64,000 nt of DNA from Silvibacterium dinghuense (GTDB taxonomy: Bacteria > Acidobacteriota > Terriglobia > Terriglobales > Acidobacteriaceae): the NCBI RefSeq assembly GCF_004123295.1, contig NZ_SDMK01000003.1:434001-498000 (forward strand). The letters run 5' to 3'. The position numbers and the translations under genes were made by a program. The notes below the pieces were generated by a model. That model did not search any database, was not told the origin of the DNA, and saw only the letters and a list, made by a program, of their open reading frames with translations. Below, piece after piece: positions 8,321 through 16,229 of the stretch. Within the stretch, counting starts at the first letter, position 1. Each line of letters begins with the position of its first letter.

Positions 8321-11300
8321 TTAGAAGCGCATCCGTCCGCTCACCTGCAGCGTGCGGGCATCCTGCGCCTTGGTGAGCTGGCCGAAGTTGCCGCTGGTGA
8401 TCGAAGTGCCGAGACCGTCGAACTGCGGGTGATTGAAGGCGTTGTACGCGTCCGCGCGGAAGGTGAAGGTGACCTTCTCCTTGATCGGAACATCGCGCAT
8501 CAGGCCAAGGTTCCATACATTCTGTCCCGGTCCGAAGAGAGAAGCACGTGCACCGTTGCCCAGTGTGTCTTTCGGCGTGATCGCGAATGCATCGGTGTTG
8601 AACCAGTGCTCAAGCGTGCGCTGGCCCCGGCCAATGTGCGGATTGCCGACGCGCGTCACGTACTGCGCGTTGCTGAAGAGACCGAGCGTGTTGGACTGGC
8701 TTACGTGATAGGGATAACCAACCTGGAAGGCGGCAATCGTGCTCACGCGCCAGTGGCCCAGTGCCTGGCTGAGTACTGGTGTCGAGCGCAGGAAGCGTCC
8801 GCCTTGACCGATCGGCAGATTCCACACTCCGGTCAGCGAGAGACGCTGCGGGATGTCGGTCATCGCCGTGCCCCACTGCGCATGCAGATTGTACGCATTC
8901 TGGATGCCCACGGCATTGCCGCGTGCCGAAGGATCGACGTCATCCATCTGCTTGGCATAGGTGTAAGCCGCGAGAATCGAGAGGCCGTTCTTCCAGCGAT
9001 GCGTGAGCTGTGCGAGCAGCGCGTTGTAGCCTGAGGCGCCACCGTTCACGTAGTAGGTCACATTGAGAAACTGCGGATAAGGACGAAGGCTCTGCGCTTC
9101 AGAGTTGCCATAGCAGCAGCCTGTGCTGGGCGCGATCTGGTTGCTGGGTAACTGGATCGGCAGATGCACGCCGTGGTTGCCCTGATAGTCGACCTCGGCC
9201 AGCCAGCCGTTGCCGAGATCCTGCTGAACACCGAACTGCCACTGCTGGATATAAGCCAGAACACCATTCCGTTGCAGACGATCGACATTCGAGGTGGGGT
9301 CGGTCAGGCTGGTCGGGATCGATGGCTCACCATTGGCGTCGACCTGCGGCGAATAAGCAGGCACGCCATTATCGAGCTGATACGGCGGAGTGATGCCGTC
9401 CGCGCTTTCGAAGGTGGTGTCCACGGTTGTCTTCGAGGTGGTGGCCGTCATGGCGAAGCCGATGCCCGGCAGCTCATAGACACCATAGCCGCCGCGCACC
9501 ACCGTGTTCTTCAGCGCGTGATAGCTGAAGCCCACGCGAGGCAGGAACCCCATATAAGTGCGGCCAATGAGCGTGTGCGGCGCGCCGTCGTAGCCGGCAA
9601 ATTCAATCGCACCCTGCTTGCCGGTGGTTGAGTCGGTGAGATTCGGATTGAAAGTGTACATCTGGTCGCGCGTCTCGGTAAAGGGACCATCGAACTCCCA
9701 GCGCAGCCCGAGATTCACGGTGAGCTTCTCGAACATGCGGTAGTCGTCCTGCACATAGAGCGAGCCGTACTTCGAAGTTTCGCGGAACCAGGTGTCGTTC
9801 GTGTCGATGGTGGTCGAGTCCGGCAGGCCGAGCTCGAGATCGGCGATGCCTGTCACCGGCTGTCCGGAGGTAGAGGTGAACTGACCCGAGAAGTCATAGT
9901 TGCCTGAGAGCACGCCCGGCTCGTATTGGCTGAAGTGGTAGTTCATGAATTCGCCACCGAGCGAGAGCGAGTGCCGCCCAAGCTGCAGCACCATCGCGTC
10001 ATTCAGGATGTAGTGCCCATCGAGCGTGTACTGGTAGGAGCCGGGGCCAAGGCCATAGAGGCCATTGACGCTCAGGTTGGGAAACCCGTTCAGGATCACG
10101 CCCTTCAGGCCCAGCGACGAGGCATCGACCGGATAGACATCGGAGAAATTCACCTCGGAGACATAACCGAAGCGAGCTTCATTCGAGATGCGTGGGCTGA
10201 AGATGTGGCTCCACGAGGTCTCATAGTGGTCGTCCTTCCAGCCGTTCGCCGCCGAGGTGTTGGCCGCATTCGGAATGTATGTGACCGCTCCGGTCGTTGG
10301 GCCATCGCGCGAAAACTTCGCCCAGATATGGTCGTAGTCGGTGGTATTAAAGTCCACGCGATCGGCGTTATAGAGATACGTGTTGTGGCTGGGCGGATTG
10401 ACACAGTAGTTGTAAGTCAGGTAGTTGCAGTTCGGCTGCGGATAGTAGGCAAGCAGAGCCTTGCCCACCGTATCCATGCGGTCAGATGGAATGATGTTTC
10501 CCGCGAATGGCGTGCCGGTAATGGTGCCGTTCACCAGCTTGAGCGTGGTGGGGTCGTAGATGGTCGGCGTCTGCTGCCCCTGCGGGTCCAGGCCGGAGAA
10601 GTCGCCGGTGCGCTCGGCCGCGGTCGGAACATTGGTGTCCAGCGTGTTCGCGCTGTTATTGATGGTGTTTTCCCAATCGGTGAAAAAGAACAGGCGATGC
10701 TTGCGCCCATCGAAGAGCCAGGGAATCCGCACCGGACCACCGACCGAACCGCCGAAATAATTGAAGACATTCACCGGACGGTCCGTATTGGGAGCATCGA
10801 AATACTGCAGCGCGTTCATGCTCTGATCGTTGTGATACTCGAACAGGCTGCCGTGAAAGGTCTGCGTGCCGGACTTCGTCGTGGTGAGGATAGCGCCGCC
10901 ACCGGACTGGCCATACTGCGCCGAGAAGGGCGAGGTGAGCACCTGCAGCTCTTCGGTCGAATCGGGTGTGGGCACAAGACCATAAGTGCCATCGACGCCC
11001 ATGTTGCTGGGCAGGCCGTCAATAATGATCGGGTTCGTGTCCGGGCGCCCACCGCCGAGAGAGATATTGTTCGGATTCGAATAGTCGGAGCTGGAGCCTG
11101 CTGCGCCCGGCACCTGCGCGGCCAGCAGAAACTCCTGTGAAGATCCGTTCGACCCGGTCATGGCTTCCGGCACGTTCACAAGATCGTCCGATCCGAATTG
11201 CGTGCCGATCTGGGGATTCGCATCGTTCAATGCGGTGCCCTGGGCATTGACCGTGATCACCTGCGACTGCGTGCCGATCGCCAGCACCGCATCCACTTGG

Positions 11301-11692
11301 GCTTCCTGGTTCAGCACCAGCTGGATCGCCGAAGTCTTGTACTCCTCGTAGCCGTCCTTCTGTACGCCGACGACATATTCTCCAGGCTTCAGAAATGAGA
11401 CACGGTAGCTGCCACGCTGATTGGTGACGGTCTTGTATGCCGCAGAGGTCGCCGTTTCAACGACCGTGATCTGAGCTCCGGCAACGGCGCCATGGCTTGC
11501 ATCGGTAACCACGCCGCTCAGAGAGGCATAAAAGGTCTGCGCAAACAGAGAGGATCCGGACACGATCGAGAATAGAACGAGGAAGAAAACCGACAAAGCC
11601 CCATGGCAGACACCTCGCTGGCCTCGAGCGGCAGAAGCGCTCGACGATACCAGGAGGCGCGGCGGAGCAAAGGAGCGACGCTGGCAAAGCAT
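8321..11692 (-). CDS. TonB-dependent receptor, Oar-type
   Basis: Outer-membrane TonB-dependent receptor, about 1123 residues from ATG 11692 (MLCQRRS), which has a GGGGGA stretch just upstream. The frame continues upstream to 11824, but that part runs into the regulatory region. A long signal region ends near SLFAQ, followed by a carboxypeptidase-regulatory domain (ASLSGVVTDASHGAVAGAQ, about residues 55-135), a plug segment with SLGGGRPDTNPIIIDGLPSNMG, the AAERTGDFS segment, and a C-terminal barrel strand ending SGRMRF. Substrate unknown. It is co-directional with GDPD and divergent from the DeoR regulator, which is the obvious candidate to control it. Confidence 0.93.
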   Translation of the reverse strand: MLCQRRSFAPPRLLVSSSASAARGQRGVCHGALSVFFLVLFSIVSGSSLFAQTFYASLSGVVTDASHGAVAGAQITVVETATSAAYKTVTNQRGSYRVSFLKPGEYVVGVQKDGYEEYKTSAIQLVLNQEAQVDAVLAIGTQSQVITVNAQGTALNDANPQIGTQFGSDDLVNVPEAMTGSNGSSQEFLLAAQVPGAAGSSSDYSNPNNISLGGGRPDTNPIIIDGLPSNMGVDGTYGLVPTPDSTEELQVLTSPFSAQYGQSGGGAILTTTKSGTQTFHGSLFEYHNDQSMNALQYFDAPNTDRPVNVFNYFGGSVGGPVRIPWLFDGRKHRLFFFTDWENTINNSANTLDTNVPTAAERTGDFSGLDPQGQQTPTIYDPTTLKLVNGTITGTPFAGNIIPSDRMDTVGKALLAYYPQPNCNYLTYNYCVNPPSHNTYLYNADRVDFNTTDYDHIWAKFSRDGPTTGAVTYIPNAANTSAANGWKDDHYETSWSHIFSPRISNEARFGYVSEVNFSDVYPVDASSLGLKGVILNGFPNLSVNGLYGLGPGSYQYTLDGHYILNDAMVLQLGRHSLSLGGEFMNYHFSQYEPGVLSGNYDFSGQFTSTSGQPVTGIADLELGLPDSTTIDTNDTWFRETSKYGSLYVQDDYRMFEKLTVNLGLRWEFDGPFTETRDQMYTFNPNLTDSTTGKQGAIEFAGYDGAPHTLIGRTYMGFLPRVGFSYHALKNTVVRGGYGVYELPGIGFAMTATTSKTTVDTTFESADGITPPYQLDNGVPAYSPQVDANGEPSIPTSLTDPTSNVDRLQRNGVLAYIQQWQFGVQQDLGNGWLAEVDYQGNHGVHLPIQLPSNQIAPSTGCCYGNSEAQSLRPYPQFLNVTYYVNGGASGYNALLAQLTHRWKNGLSILAAYTYAKQMDDVDPSARGNAVGIQNAYNLHAQWGTAMTDIPQRLSLTGVWNLPIGQGGRFLRSTPVLSQALGHWRVSTIAAFQVGYPYHVSQSNTLGLFSNAQYVTRVGNPHIGRGQRTLEHWFNTDAFAITPKDTLGNGARASLFGPGQNVWNLGLMRDVPIKEKVTFTFRADAYNAFNHPQFDGLGTSITSGNFGQLTKAQDARTLQVSGRMRF

Positions 11693-11947
11693 AAAGTCCC
11701 CCAAAAAAGAAAAACGATCAAAGTGGCCCTGTGTGGGCAGTCTGCGAATATGCGTGATGGAGATGGCCCTCACATCGCCGACACCATGACTTGTAGCATT
11801 CAATTGTGAATAATGAACAAACAATCACCATTTCAGTGAAAAAATCACATTCATTCCTGGTTATTTCAGGAATCTTTGCTGTGCCATGGATATGCTGGTA
11901 GAAAAGGGATACTGCGAAATTGCACGAAAGGATGGGAATAACGAGAG
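11693..11947. promoter_or_regulatory. Divergent promoter region between receptor and DeoR regulator
   Basis: This 255-base AT-richer spacer separates two divergent transcription units. It contains the short palindrome TTTCAGTGAAA at 11831-11841 and, just to its left, an ATTCA-4-TGAAT repeat near 11798. Either could bind the adjacent DeoR protein. I could not assign a promoter with confidence. Confidence 0.35.
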
Positions 11948-12697
11948 GTGGAAGGTTCGCGCATCGAGGCCATTCTTCAGCTGTTAAAAGAGAACACTAC
12001 AGCTTCCATCGGTGACATCGCCGAACAGTTCGGCGTTTCGCAGATGACCATCCGGCGCGATCTCCAGAAGCTCGCTGAACAGGGCCAGGTCATCCGCATT
12101 CCCGGAGGGGCCCGCATCGAACGATGGCGCGGCATGGAGCGCACCTTCCTCGAGCGGCTCGAGAAGATGTCTCCAGCCAAGCGCAGCATCGGCAAAGCTG
12201 CGGCCGCGCTGGTGCAGGATGGCGAATCCGTGGTGCTCGATTCCGGCACCACGACGCTTTATGTCGCACGGGCGCTGCGCGAGCGGAGAAATGTTGTGGT
12301 GGTGACGTTCTCGATGGCGGTGCTCGAAGAACTGGCCTCGGCAGAAGAGATTCGTCTCGAGCTTACCGGCGGCGTCTACCGTTCCAGCAGCCATGACCTC
12401 ATCGGTCACGGCGTGGCAGAAAGCCTGAAGTCGATATACGCCGATCACGTCATCTTTGGAGCTGCCTCCGTATCGTTCTCGCGCGGCGTCATGGTTCATG
12501 ATCCCGATGCCCAGCGGGAAATGCTTCAGGCGGGCAAGCACAAGATCCTGCTCGTCGACAGCAGCAAGATCGGCAAAGAGGCGACCTATCGCCTCTGCGG
12601 TATCGAGGAATGCGACCTCATCATCACCGACGAACTGCTTCCTGAAGCTGATCTCGCCCGCCTCAGCCGGCAGACCAAGGTCCAGATTGCCCGTTGA
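11948..12697 (+). CDS. DeoR/GlpR-family transcriptional regulator
   Basis: Sugar-phosphate-responsive repressor of the DeoR family, 249 residues, the usual length. The N-terminal winged helix-turn-helix reads IGDIAEQFGVSQMTIRRDLQKL (about 21-42), followed by the family's IPGGA turn. The C-terminal sensor domain has the typical VLDSGTTTLYVARAL, LTGG and LLVDSSKIGK motifs. Start is GTG 11948; purine-rich sequence lies just before it, but spacing is tight. DeoR proteins usually sense a phosphorylated sugar, and the next gene encodes a sugar kinase, so the kinase product is a plausible ligand. It may control the divergent receptor-GDPD unit and its own operon. Confidence 0.92.
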   Translation: MEGSRIEAILQLLKENTTASIGDIAEQFGVSQMTIRRDLQKLAEQGQVIRIPGGARIERWRGMERTFLERLEKMSPAKRSIGKAAAALVQDGESVVLDSGTTTLYVARALRERRNVVVVTFSMAVLEELASAEEIRLELTGGVYRSSSHDLIGHGVAESLKSIYADHVIFGAASVSFSRGVMVHDPDAQREMLQAGKHKILLVDSSKIGKEATYRLCGIEECDLIITDELLPEADLARLSRQTKVQIAR

Positions 12698-12781
12698 TCG
12701 GGCATTCATATTCCTTTGAGGGGCATTCGATAGGCTCGAGCACAGGGTGAAGCGTATACAAGGCTTCGCTCCACGCCAGCC

Positions 12782-14230
12782 ATGACGCGCAGCAGGAACA
12801 TCGAAAAGAGGTTTTACCAACAGCTTGCCGTCCTACGCGGACAGAATCGACTGTTTGATGGCCAGGAGACGATCTGGATCGCACGCTCACCGGGCCGCCT
12901 TGACTTCATGGGCGGCAACGTCGATTACACCGGCGGACTTGTTCTCCAGCTTCCTTTGCGTGAAGGCATACACGCCGCGGCTCAATCTTCTGCAGAGCCG
13001 GTCATTCGCATCTTTAATCATGGAGCTGTCCTGCATGGCTGGGCGAGTGAGATTGCATTTCCCATCGCGCAGCTGGGCGATCTGCAAGCTCTCACTGCCG
13101 TGTGCTCGGAGGAGCGCGGCACGCGCTGGGGACGCTACGTGCTCGGAGCTTTCCACGCGCTGCATGTGCATCACGGAGCGTTTCAACGGCACGGCGCCCG
13201 CCTCTATCTTGATTCCACTCTGCCGGCAAATCGCGGCGTAGGCTCCTCGGCTGCGCTTGAGATCAGCGTGCTCAAAGCAGCTGCGGCTGTGGCCGGCGTC
13301 CGCCTAGAAGGCGTGGCGCTGGCGGAAGCCGGTCAATGGGTCGAGAACGTTGTCGCGCAGTCGGCTTGCGGCATCATGGACCAGGCAGCCTGTGTGATCG
13401 GCGAGCAGGGATGCCTGCTGCCGCTCCTATGCCAGCCCTGTCAGCCTGAGCCTCCACTTGCCCTCCCAGATGGCGTGCGCATCTGGGGTATCGATTCTCT
13501 TGCTTCGCGGTCCACGACCAGCGCGGCCTATGAGTCTGCACGTGCTGCTGCTTTCATGGGCTACCGCATGCTCTGCCAGTGGGAGGGTCTTGCCCTCACG
13601 CCAGAACACAACGGCCGCATTCCACGCTGGACAGACCCGCGCTGGAATGGATATCTCTCCAATCTGCGCCCCTCGGAGCTGCGTGCCCGCCATCTGGATC
13701 GCCTGCCTGAATCGATGCGCGGCAGCGACTTTCTTCGTCTCTATACCGAACACGTGGACCCCTTCACCTCTGTCGCACCGGACGACTGGTATCCGGTGCG
13801 AGCCGCCGTGCTCTATGCCTGCGAAGAGCACCTGAGAATCGAGATCGCTCGCGCTCTTCTACAGGGCATGCATCAGGACATGAGCCTCCATCGGCTCGAA
13901 TCGCAGCTTCGCATGCTCGGCGAGCTGATGCACCAGTCGCATCATGCCTATGCAGAGTGCGGCCTCGGCGCAACATCCTGCGACATCTTGGTGGAGCTCG
14001 CACAGCATCATGGACTTTACGGCGCCAAGATGACCGGCGGCGGTGGCGGTGGCGTTGTTGCACTGCTCGGCACTGCCGGCCAGGAGGATGCCGTACGCGC
14101 GGTGGCAGCCGAGTATGCCCAGCACTGCGGTATCGCGCCGCACATCTTTACCGACAGCTCGGACGGAGCAGATCTCTCCGGCGTTACAGTGTGGGAAGCA
14201 GAAGCAGCGCTCGGCGCCGGAATGCCCTGA
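12782..14230 (+). CDS. GHMP sugar kinase resembling L-arabinokinase/galactokinase
   Basis: Cytoplasmic GHMP-family kinase, 482 residues, expected to phosphorylate the anomeric carbon of a free sugar. The N-terminal signature ARSPGRLDFMGGNVDYTGG (34-52) followed by LVLQLPLREG is closer to the plant L-arabinokinase form (ARAPGRLDVMGGIADYSG) than to ordinary galactokinase (GEHTDY). The phosphate loop is LPANRGVGSSAALE (147-160), and a glycine-rich motif 3 (KMTGGGGGGVVAL) lies near the C-terminus. The galactokinase comparison is from memory. Context supports arabinose: GH43 lies 5.5 kb away. The stop overlaps the next gene's start (TGATG). No clear ribosome-binding site precedes ATG 12782, but the domain is complete from there. 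Confidence 0.8.
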   Translation: MTRSRNIEKRFYQQLAVLRGQNRLFDGQETIWIARSPGRLDFMGGNVDYTGGLVLQLPLREGIHAAAQSSAEPVIRIFNHGAVLHGWASEIAFPIAQLGDLQALTAVCSEERGTRWGRYVLGAFHALHVHHGAFQRHGARLYLDSTLPANRGVGSSAALEISVLKAAAAVAGVRLEGVALAEAGQWVENVVAQSACGIMDQAACVIGEQGCLLPLLCQPCQPEPPLALPDGVRIWGIDSLASRSTTSAAYESARAAAFMGYRMLCQWEGLALTPEHNGRIPRWTDPRWNGYLSNLRPSELRARHLDRLPESMRGSDFLRLYTEHVDPFTSVAPDDWYPVRAAVLYACEEHLRIEIARALLQGMHQDMSLHRLESQLRMLGELMHQSHHAYAECGLGATSCDILVELAQHHGLYGAKMTGGGGGGVVALLGTAGQEDAVRAVAAEYAQHCGIAPHIFTDSSDGADLSGVTVWEAEAALGAGMP

Positions 14231-15219
14231 TGCGTCCTCTCGGAGACTCTTCAACTCTCTCCTCCGCACAGGCGCAGGCACGGACACGCATTTCCTCCGC
14301 GGTGCTGCTGGTCGCTGCCAGTCTTCTGTGGTCCGGCCAGGGAGTCGCAGTGAAGCTGCTCACAGGCCACCTGCAACCGCTGGCCATCGCTCTTCTCCCT
14401 TTTTATGCGGTCACCACGGCGGGCTTACTGCTTCTCTCCTTCCGCAAATCGGACGAAAACCGCTGGACCCGCGCATGGCAGCATCGCCACGAGCTTCTGT
14501 TCGTCGGCATCGGCGGCCAGCTACTCGCCCAGGTGGGCATGACCCTCGGCGTCAGCGAGTCGCTGGCTTCCGACGGTGCCATCCTCAGCATGCTCATTCC
14601 CATTCTCAGCACGGCCTTGGCCACATGGCTGCTGCGCGAGCAGCTCACACGGCTGCGCGTCATCAGTCTGCTAATGGGCTTTGCCGGGGTGCTGCTTCTC
14701 TCCGGGAATCTTCCTGCGCACGCGGTCGCGGGCCTCGACCGGAGCCATGCACTCCCGTTGGAAGGCAACCTGATGATCGCCGCCGGCTGCATCGGGTCGG
14801 CGTTCTATAACGTCTACTCGAAACGCCTTCTGGCGCAGTTCTCAGAGCTCGAAATCCTCTTTTTCAGCTATCTGGCAACTGCGCTCTGCGGACTGCCGCT
14901 GCTCATCCTCTTCGCGCCCCACTGCCTTTCCGACCTCAGCCGTCTTCGCCTGCCTTCCTGGCTCGCCCTCAGCTATCTCGCATTCGGCCTTTACGGCCTG
15001 TCCATGGTTCTCTTTTTGCGCGCATTGCGCTGGGTTGACGCGATCCTCGCCTCGGCGTCGCTTTATCTTGTTCCGCTCTTCGGCGTCGCTCTCGGGATCA
15101 GCGTTCTCCACGAAAGCCTCAGCCTCCAGACCATGGCAGGATCTGCCGTAATCCTGCTCTCGGCGCTCCTGCTCTTCCGTTACGACGGAACTCTCGCACC
15201 ATGCCCCAGCGGCAAATAG
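14230..15219 (+). CDS. EamA/DMT-superfamily membrane transporter
   Basis: Inner-membrane protein of 329 residues with about ten hydrophobic segments arranged as two EamA halves, the usual architecture of drug/metabolite exporters. Both halves show family features such as LLVAASLLWSGQGVAVKLL in the first repeat and ALRWVDAILASASLYLVPLFG in the second. The ATG shares its A with the kinase stop (TGATG), so the frame upstream of 14230 is ignored. Tight coupling to the sugar kinase and DeoR regulator suggests export or exchange of a related sugar, sugar phosphate or by-product. The substrate cannot be read from the sequence. Confidence 0.9.
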   Translation: MRPLGDSSTLSSAQAQARTRISSAVLLVAASLLWSGQGVAVKLLTGHLQPLAIALLPFYAVTTAGLLLLSFRKSDENRWTRAWQHRHELLFVGIGGQLLAQVGMTLGVSESLASDGAILSMLIPILSTALATWLLREQLTRLRVISLLMGFAGVLLLSGNLPAHAVAGLDRSHALPLEGNLMIAAGCIGSAFYNVYSKRLLAQFSELEILFFSYLATALCGLPLLILFAPHCLSDLSRLRLPSWLALSYLAFGLYGLSMVLFLRALRWVDAILASASLYLVPLFGVALGISVLHESLSLQTMAGSAVILLSALLLFRYDGTLAPCPSGK

Positions 15220-15400
15220 CTCCTGGCTCTGCAGATCGTTCCGCTTATTCCTGACAGGAGAGGGCGAAATTCACACTCTGTCAGTGAATCATGAACATTT
15301 TTAGTGTTACTAATGAACATGCACGGAAGCCTCCCAGAGCCCGATTCCCTGACCTCAGGACGGGCAGACAGGACCTGTACACGAAAGGGGAACGAGTCGA

Positions 15401-15874
15401 TTGCCGGGATCTGACGCATGGCAGGAATGGAGCAGAGGGCCCTATTGCGTCACTACCGCCCTCAACGCGCTCGATCTCGATATCGTGCACGGCTTTCTGA
15501 GCACGACGACCTGGGCGGCCGGTCTCTCACGCACGGCACTCATGCGCGCCGTTTCCCATTCCCTTTGCTTCTCTCTCCTTGAAGACCGTGTCCAGATCGG
15601 GTTCGCTCGCGTGATTACCGACTATGCGACGTATGCCTATCTCTGCGATGTCTACGTTGCCGAAGCCCACCGCGGACAGGGCCTTGGACGATGGATGATG
15701 CTCTGCGTGCTCGACCACAACATACTTCGGCGGCTCAAGCGCATCTCGCTTCTGACTCATGATGCCGAGACTTTCTATCGCGAGCTCGGTTTTGAAGCTG
15801 CAAAGCATGGCACTGTCTATCTTGAGCGCCTGCAATCTTCATGGAGCAGGCAGGAGCTTACACACGAGCCCTAA
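15401..15874 (+). CDS. GNAT-family N-acetyltransferase
   Basis: Small cytoplasmic acetyltransferase-fold protein of 157 residues. The acetyl-CoA site is visible: CDVYVAEAHRGQGLGRWMM, with the R/Q-x-x-G-x-G/A signature as RGQGLG, preceded by the GFARVITDYATYAYL beta hairpin and followed by AETFYRELGFE. Start is TTG 15401 with AAAGGGGA about ten bases upstream. It is separated from the EamA gene by about 180 bases and may have its own promoter. Acceptor substrate unknown. Confidence 0.85.
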   Translation: MPGSDAWQEWSRGPYCVTTALNALDLDIVHGFLSTTTWAAGLSRTALMRAVSHSLCFSLLEDRVQIGFARVITDYATYAYLCDVYVAEAHRGQGLGRWMMLCVLDHNILRRLKRISLLTHDAETFYRELGFEAAKHGTVYLERLQSSWSRQELTHEP

Positions 15875-16229
15875 GCTGGTATGCCTCAGCATCCATGGTT
15901 TTCTAAGAGCTTCCCATTCAAGACAAAAAGTCTGAAGTCCAGCTTTGCATTGCGAGCACAAATGAGCTTCGAAGCTGCAAGTGGCACTCGTAACCTGAGC
16001 TGTTGCTCGGCCAGCAGGCATGATTTTCTCGTGAGAAGAGAAAAACATTTCAGTTAGAGCTTGACGCATCTGCGATATCCCGGGCAGTATGTTTTCCGGA
16101 AATGGAATCGTTTCCACGACTGCATCGCCCGTATGGAGCACGGCACACAGGAACTGTCCCGATCGCAGTATGCGGGTGCACGCGTGGAATCGCTTGGAAT
16201 GTGCAGTCATACTCTCGAAGGAGTCCCCC
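15875..16229. other. Intergenic region upstream of GH76
   Basis: These 355 bases contain no convincing gene. The open frame of GH76 extends back to 16089, but that part lacks a start with a ribosome-binding site. The right half holds the probable promoter and candidate operator described separately. The left half shows nothing I recognise. Confidence 0.5.
16061..16116 (+). promoter_or_regulatory. Putative GH76 promoter with LacI-style operator
   Basis: TTGACG at 16061-16066 stands 17-18 bases before a weak -10 (CAGTAT, 16085-16090). About 13 bases further on is TGGAATCGTTTCCA (16103-16116), a palindrome-like sequence with a central CG, the form bound by many LacI-family repressors. No LacI gene is adjacent, so the binding protein is unknown. 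Inference from pattern only. Confidence 0.35.

Noticed and set aside
9926-11140. 404-codon frame on the plus strand inside the second receptor
   Set aside because: Antisense shadow; similar Val/Arg/Ile-rich frames lie opposite each receptor gene.
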